From the NCBI RefSeq assembly GCF_011082085.1, contig NZ_CP041063.1, positions 1,922,001 through 1,986,000 of the forward strand: a DNA stretch of 64,000 nucleotides, written 5' to 3'. The DNA comes from Bacillus sp. Cs-700. GTDB taxonomy: Bacteria > Bacillota > Bacilli > Bacillales > Guptibacillaceae. The position numbers were made by a program, and so were the translations under genes. Shown here in pieces: positions 60,257 to 64,000 of this stretch; the first letter of the stretch is position 1, and each line of letters starts with the position of its first letter. Under the pieces are notes generated by a model. It was not told the DNA's origin. It saw only the letters and a program-made list of their open reading frames with translations, and searched no databases.

Positions 60257-61408
60257 TTACACGCCCTCCTGTTCATGTATCGGGATTCTTATCAGTATAT
60301 ATGTACCCTTGTTTGGCGTTGATTGAACCTGAATCGTCCCATTTAATAACCCAACACGCTCTTTCATTCCGATTAATCCAAATGATTGATCTTTACGTAC
60401 GTTCACATCAAAACCAATTCCATTATCTTGAATGGTTACCACAATCTTATCACCGTCAAGTTTGAGGTCAACACTTATTTCAGTTGCTTCAGCATGCTTA
60501 AGGGCATTTTGAACGGCTTCTTGAACAAGTCTAAAAATAGCCGCTTCAAGGCGAACGTGAAGTCTCTGGATCCCCTCATCATAATCAAAGTAAATGGTTG
60601 CCTCTGATCGGTCATCTACTTTATTTAAATACTTTAACAATGTTGGCACTAAACCAAGATCATCGAGCGCCATTGGACGAAGGTCATAAATAAGACGCCT
60701 AACTTCTTTTAAAGCATCTTCAATCAAAGATTTCATATCTTTGATTTCTTTGAAAGCTTCATCTTTCCCCTTTTTCTCATAAATCCGTTCAATTAATTGT
60801 GATCGTAATAGGACATTTGCAAGTACCTGGGCAGGTCCATCATGAATTTCTCGTGATAGACGCTTTCTTTCTTCTTCCTGTGCTTCAATAATTTTAAGTC
60901 CATATTCTTGTTTTCGCCTAGCATCCTCGATCACCTCACCGTACTGCCTCAGTTCTCCTCCGAGATAACTAAGAACGGTTGAAATTTGGCTCATAAATGA
61001 TTCGGCTTTATCTGAGGTGTTTTGAAGAGAAGAAATACGTTGTTCGAGATCCGAAATTTGATCTTTTAGCCGCGTTTCCTTTTCCATACTAACCGAAAGC
61101 TTAATTTGAGCTTCTGAGGCCTTTTCATAAGCATTTCGAATCTCTGGCTCTCTATAGTCCTGAAAGTTCTTACTGATCTTTACAAGCTCTGCACGGGCCA
61201 CACGGTCCATTTGTAGTCTTTCTTGCCTTAGGCGATGAACGGTTTCCAGTTCTTCTTTTAATAATTGTAGTTGATTATTAACCTTTTGGCACTCGTCATG
61301 AGAAAGCTCTCCAATTTCGAACAGTTTTGATTTACTACTATTAATACTCTCCATTGTCCTGTCAAGAATGACATCTAATGAATTTGGATCAAGCCTTTGA
61401 AAATCCAA
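60257..61408 (-). CDS. degS: Two-component sensor histidine kinase DegS
   Basis: DegS is a cytoplasmic sensor kinase without membrane segments. The 383-aa protein has a long N-terminal coiled coil (to about residue 160), the HisKA_3 phospho-acceptor in SREIHDGPAQVLAN, RRLIYDLRPMALDDLGL, and an ATPase domain with EAVQNALKHAEA, DNGIGFD and GLIGMKERV. TTG at 61408 lies 7 bases after GGAGGGG; the TTG at 61432 includes that site. It is first in the degSU unit. Confidence 0.96.
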   Translation of the reverse strand: MDFQRLDPNSLDVILDRTMESINSSKSKLFEIGELSHDECQKVNNQLQLLKEELETVHRLRQERLQMDRVARAELVKISKNFQDYREPEIRNAYEKASEAQIKLSVSMEKETRLKDQISDLEQRISSLQNTSDKAESFMSQISTVLSYLGGELRQYGEVIEDARRKQEYGLKIIEAQEEERKRLSREIHDGPAQVLANVLLRSQLIERIYEKKGKDEAFKEIKDMKSLIEDALKEVRRLIYDLRPMALDDLGLVPTLLKYLNKVDDRSEATIYFDYDEGIQRLHVRLEAAIFRLVQEAVQNALKHAEATEISVDLKLDGDKIVVTIQDNGIGFDVNVRKDQSFGLIGMKERVGLLNGTIQVQSTPNKGTYILIRIPIHEQEGV

Positions 61409-61449
61409 GCTCTTACCCCTCCATTCCTTCAAGGGACGGACGTTAAGAA

Positions 61450-61478
61450 AAGATAGTCCAAAAGTACTTCTTTTACAA
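61450..61478 (-). promoter_or_regulatory. Candidate promoter of degSU
   Basis: On the minus strand TTGTAA (61473-61478) and TATCTT (61450-61455) are 17 bases apart, 42 bases before degS. Confidence 0.4.
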
Positions 61479-61679
61479 AATTCGTATGTGACCGTCTGTT
61501 TATGACTTGAGGATATATATTTGATGGATTAATTTAAGAAACTTATAATAAGAAGGACGTATAACGTAATTCTTATTTTTACTCTTAAATAACAATGTTT
61601 CCCTATGTACTATTCGATGATAAGATACAAATCCCTTTCATTCACAGAAATGTGCAAGGAATATCTGGAGGTTACTTCT

Positions 61680-62318
61680 ATGCTTAATTCATATTATACC
61701 GTTAAAAATGAGGGAGAAAACGAAATTGTGATACAAAAATCTCGATTTATCGCTCACGTCAAACGAACACCAACAGAAGAAGAAGCTCAGGCATTTATTC
61801 AATCCATCAAAAAAAAACACGCAAGTGCCACACACAATTGCTCCGCCTATTTAATTGGTGAGCAGGATTTGATTCAGAAAGCGAACGACGATGGCGAACC
61901 ATCCGGCACGGCTGGTGTGCCAATGCTTGAAGTGCTAAAAAAACGCAAACTAAAAGACACAACTGTAGTCGTTACCCGTTACTTTGGTGGAATTAAACTT
62001 GGTGCAGGCGGTTTAATTCGTGCGTATGGCCAATCCGTCTCAGAAGGTCTAAACGCGACGGGAATCGTCGAGCGAAAATTGATGACGAAAATAACAACTC
62101 AAATTGATTATACTTTATTAGGTAAAGTCGAAAACGAAATCCGTTCATCGAATTATTTATTAGATGATATTGCTTATTTGGAGAATGTATCGTTCACCGT
62201 ATTGGCAAATAGTGGGGATGAGGAATTATTTATCGAATGGATTACAAATTTAACAAATGGAAAATGTGAAGTCACTATTCACGACCAGACTTATATCGAA
62301 GTAGATGTCGTTAATTAG
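61680..62318 (+). CDS. IMPACT/YigZ family protein (YvyE)
   Basis: This 212-aa cytoplasmic protein has the UPF0029/IMPACT N-terminal domain (SRFIAHVKRTPTEEEAQAF, SATHNCSAYLIG, NDDGEPSGTAGVPML, VVTRYFGGIKLGAGGLIRAY) and a C-terminal ferredoxin-like domain. The molecular role of bacterial YigZ proteins is uncertain; homology to a translation regulator suggests binding of RNA or translation factors. ATG at 61680 has TGGAGG 8 bases upstream; reading to 61605 is unsupported. It lies between degS and tagO as yvyE does in B. subtilis. Confidence 0.9.
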   Translation: MLNSYYTVKNEGENEIVIQKSRFIAHVKRTPTEEEAQAFIQSIKKKHASATHNCSAYLIGEQDLIQKANDDGEPSGTAGVPMLEVLKKRKLKDTTVVVTRYFGGIKLGAGGLIRAYGQSVSEGLNATGIVERKLMTKITTQIDYTLLGKVENEIRSSNYLLDDIAYLENVSFTVLANSGDEELFIEWITNLTNGKCEVTIHDQTYIEVDVVN

Positions 62319-62511
62319 AAATAAATACAGTTAAAATTCATAAATAATTTACAAACTTTTTCCCTCATTTGACATTATTTTTGATATCATAATGAAGTAT
62401 GTGATCTTTGTCGAAGCATATAACTAAGATAATACGAAATAGCATAGTACGCGTTTTCAATTCTGCTATAAAGGGAAATGTGTCATAAATGCTGATAAAG
62501 TAGGTGAAAAA

Positions 62512-63579
62512 ATGCCAACCTGGCTTGACCTAAGCATCGCATTCTTAATTGCACTCGTAACAACCATTGCGATTACTCCATTAGTCATTAAATTCGCTAT
62601 AAAAATCGGGGTAGTTGATCAGCCAAATAACCGAAAAGTTCATAAGAAGTTAATGCCAAGATTAGGTGGACTAGCGATCATTATTGGTTTTTTCTTCGGT
62701 TATCTTTACTTATCACAATTTTTTGATACACCATTACGCCTCATTCTAGGTGCCGTTATCATCATCATTGTTGGTGTTCTTGATGATAAATATACCCTAT
62801 CAGCCAAGGTTAAATTTATTGCTCAGATATTGGCCGCCATTCTTGTGGTTAGTTCTGGTCTTACAATTGAGTTCGTTTCACTTCCATTTATAGGTAAAAT
62901 CGAACTCGGTATGGCTAGCTATGTTGTTACAATTCTTTGGATTGTCGGCGTAACTAACGCCATAAACCTTATTGATGGACTGGACGGATTGGCTGCTGGA
63001 GTTTCAACCATTGCCCTTTCTTCAATTTTTGCCGTAGCGATTTTAAACAACAGTCTATACGTTGCAGCGATTTCCCTTGTATTAATTGGCGGTTCTATCG
63101 GATTCCTGGTCTTTAATTTCCATCCTGCTAAAATATTTATGGGAGATACCGGGGCATTGTTTCTTGGGTACATGATTTCCATTTTATCTGTTATCGGCTT
63201 TTTCAAGAGTGTCGCTATTTTTAGTTTTTTATTGCCCGTCTTAATTCTTGCCATTCCTATTTTCGATACATTTTTCGCCATCTTTAGACGTATTAAAAAC
63301 AAACAAAATATATCTGCTCCAGACAAGGCACACCTTCATCATAATTTGTTAGCTCTAGGATTTGGACATAGAGGAACCGTATTAATGATTTATGTAATGG
63401 GGATTTCTTGTGGGGTTGCTGCTGTAGTCTTTACATCATCAACGTTATGGGGATCTTTCTTCATCATCATCTTGCTGTTATTTATGATTCAATTTACTTC
63501 TGAATTAGTTGGTCAGTTAAATAATAAGCGTACTCCCCTCATTACCACGATTAAGAAATTGCTTACCCTAATCAATTGA
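62512..63579 (+). CDS. tagO: Undecaprenyl-phosphate N-acetylglucosamine-1-phosphate transferase TagO
   Basis: TagO starts wall teichoic acid synthesis by transferring GlcNAc-1-phosphate to undecaprenyl phosphate in the membrane. The 355-aa protein has about eleven membrane segments and the cytoplasmic motifs of the family: GVLDDKYTL, NAINLIDGLDGLAAG with catalytic Asp, FMGDTGALFLGY, and HLHHNLLALGFGHR. TAGGTGA precedes the ATG. The same enzyme may feed other glycopolymers, which the Wzz-like neighbour would fit. Not MraY, whose last motif differs. Confidence 0.95.
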   Translation: MPTWLDLSIAFLIALVTTIAITPLVIKFAIKIGVVDQPNNRKVHKKLMPRLGGLAIIIGFFFGYLYLSQFFDTPLRLILGAVIIIIVGVLDDKYTLSAKVKFIAQILAAILVVSSGLTIEFVSLPFIGKIELGMASYVVTILWIVGVTNAINLIDGLDGLAAGVSTIALSSIFAVAILNNSLYVAAISLVLIGGSIGFLVFNFHPAKIFMGDTGALFLGYMISILSVIGFFKSVAIFSFLLPVLILAIPIFDTFFAIFRRIKNKQNISAPDKAHLHHNLLALGFGHRGTVLMIYVMGISCGVAAVVFTSSTLWGSFFIIILLLFMIQFTSELVGQLNNKRTPLITTIKKLLTLIN

Positions 63580-63580
63580 A

Positions 63581-63618
63581 AAAACAGGCTTTGAATAAAT
63601 TCAAAGCCTGTTTTTTCT
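63581..63618. terminator. Bidirectional terminator between tagO and the Wzz-like gene
   Basis: AAACAGGCTTTGAAT and ATTCAAAGCCTGTTT form a 15-bp stem with T or A runs on both sides. Confidence 0.95.
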
Positions 63619-63619
63619 T

Positions 63620-64000
63620 TTATTCTTTTCTCAAGAATTCTGGAATAAGTAAAAGTGTAACACTAAGCGCAATACCAATTAACAATCCGAAGATTGTCCT
63701 TTGTAACGGATCACCAGCCGTTGTTGAAACGGTAACAGGTTTATTAATCAAAGTGTCTCGCATGTTCAATAAATTCAATTCCAGCTCATAGATGAACTGT
63801 TCCTTATCAACCATTGATTCCCCGTTGTCAGGAAGCTCTTGAAGTCTTTTGATCTTCTCATTAAAGAAAGCCGTACGCTCTTCTTTCACTTTATCGCTTT
63901 CAGAAATAAATGCTTGTGTAATCTCCATTAATGTATCTGAGACTAACTTTTCATCATTACCATCCAAGCGTAGAGTTAACAATTTACCAGGCTCTTCACC
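63620..64000 (-). CDS. Wzz/YveK-like polysaccharide chain-length protein, C-terminal part (5' end outside window)
   Basis: Only the last 126 residues are present; the frame stays open to the window edge. A helical segment (SDTLMEITQAFISESDKVK...LNLLNMRDTLINKPVT) is followed by the membrane segment TIFGLLIGIALSVTLLLIPEF and a short charged tail RKE. The PVTVSTTAGDPLQ segment just before the membrane helix is the proline-rich pattern of Wzz/YveK proteins. It probably helps set polymer length or activates a tyrosine kinase for capsule export. The family call depends on the missing N-terminus. Confidence 0.7.
   Translation of the reverse strand, partial: GEEPGKLLTLRLDGNDEKLVSDTLMEITQAFISESDKVKEERTAFFNEKIKRLQELPDNGESMVDKEQFIYELELNLLNMRDTLINKPVTVSTTAGDPLQRTIFGLLIGIALSVTLLLIPEFLRKE

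Overview
The window is core chromosome of a low-GC Firmicute of the family Bacillaceae. This follows from gene content and order: the neighbourhoods cggR-gap-pgk-tpiA, yvcI-rapZ-yvcK-whiA-crh, hisZGDBHAFI, hprK-lgt-ppaX, glpPFKD, ftsEX-ctpB-minJ, secA-prfB, comFA-comFC, degSU and tagO all match the Bacillus subtilis chromosome order as I remember it. Almost everything is on the minus strand. I see no prophage, insertion sequence, CRISPR array or rRNA. The genus cannot be fixed from sequence reading alone.

Layout by region. 1-3768: glycolytic operon read leftwards (cggR, gap, pgk, start of tpiA) with its promoter and a near-consensus CggR operator. 3786-5401: glutaredoxin-like protein and rpoN (sigma-54); rpoN is interrupted by a -1 type frameshift at a run of seven A. 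5592-7472: holin-like membrane protein, tRNA-Arg(CCG), an unnamed 128-aa protein and clpP with a CtsR operator. 7493-14440: crh, whiA, yvcK, rapZ, a Nudix gene, trxB and a TPR protein. 14624-21334: a 45-aa membrane peptide and the eight-gene histidine operon. 21556-27446: Ca2+/H+ antiporter and map (plus strand), then yvoF, ppaX, yvoD, lgt and hprK. 27585-32690: glycerol regulon with two GlpP-type leader terminators and a perfect cre site. 32834-39732: yvlD, yvlB, a DUF4870-like protein, uvrA and uvrB with a LexA-like box. 39848-42044: TauE-like exporter, csbA, thioesterase and a small Rok-like DNA-binding protein. 42309-49888: minJ, ctpB, an M23 endopeptidase with long coiled coil, ftsX, ftsE, cccB and a YitT-family protein. 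50110-55022: prfB with programmed +1 frameshift, secA, hpf and a cold-shock protein. 55163-64000: comFC, comFA, degV, a plus-strand NlpC/P60 endopeptidase with a WalR box, degU, degS, yvyE, tagO and the 3' part of a Wzz-like gene.

How the genes work together. A carbon-control theme runs through the window: HPr kinase, Crh, CggR, GlpP and a cre site on glpF are all here, and GlpK keeps the histidine expected for phosphorylation by HPr. A second theme is the cell envelope: FtsEX next to a secreted M23 hydrolase, CtpB, MinJ, an NlpC/P60 hydrolase, Lgt, TagO and SecA.

No wholly new multi-gene system is evident. The most unusual points are the rpoN frameshift sitting exactly on an A AAA AAA slippery heptamer before a stop, the M23 hydrolase beside ftsEX, the absence of the flagellar cluster that B. 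subtilis carries between comFC and hpf, and a compact Rok-like protein. Several starts were moved to the codon best supported by a ribosome binding site and family length; these are stated in each entry.
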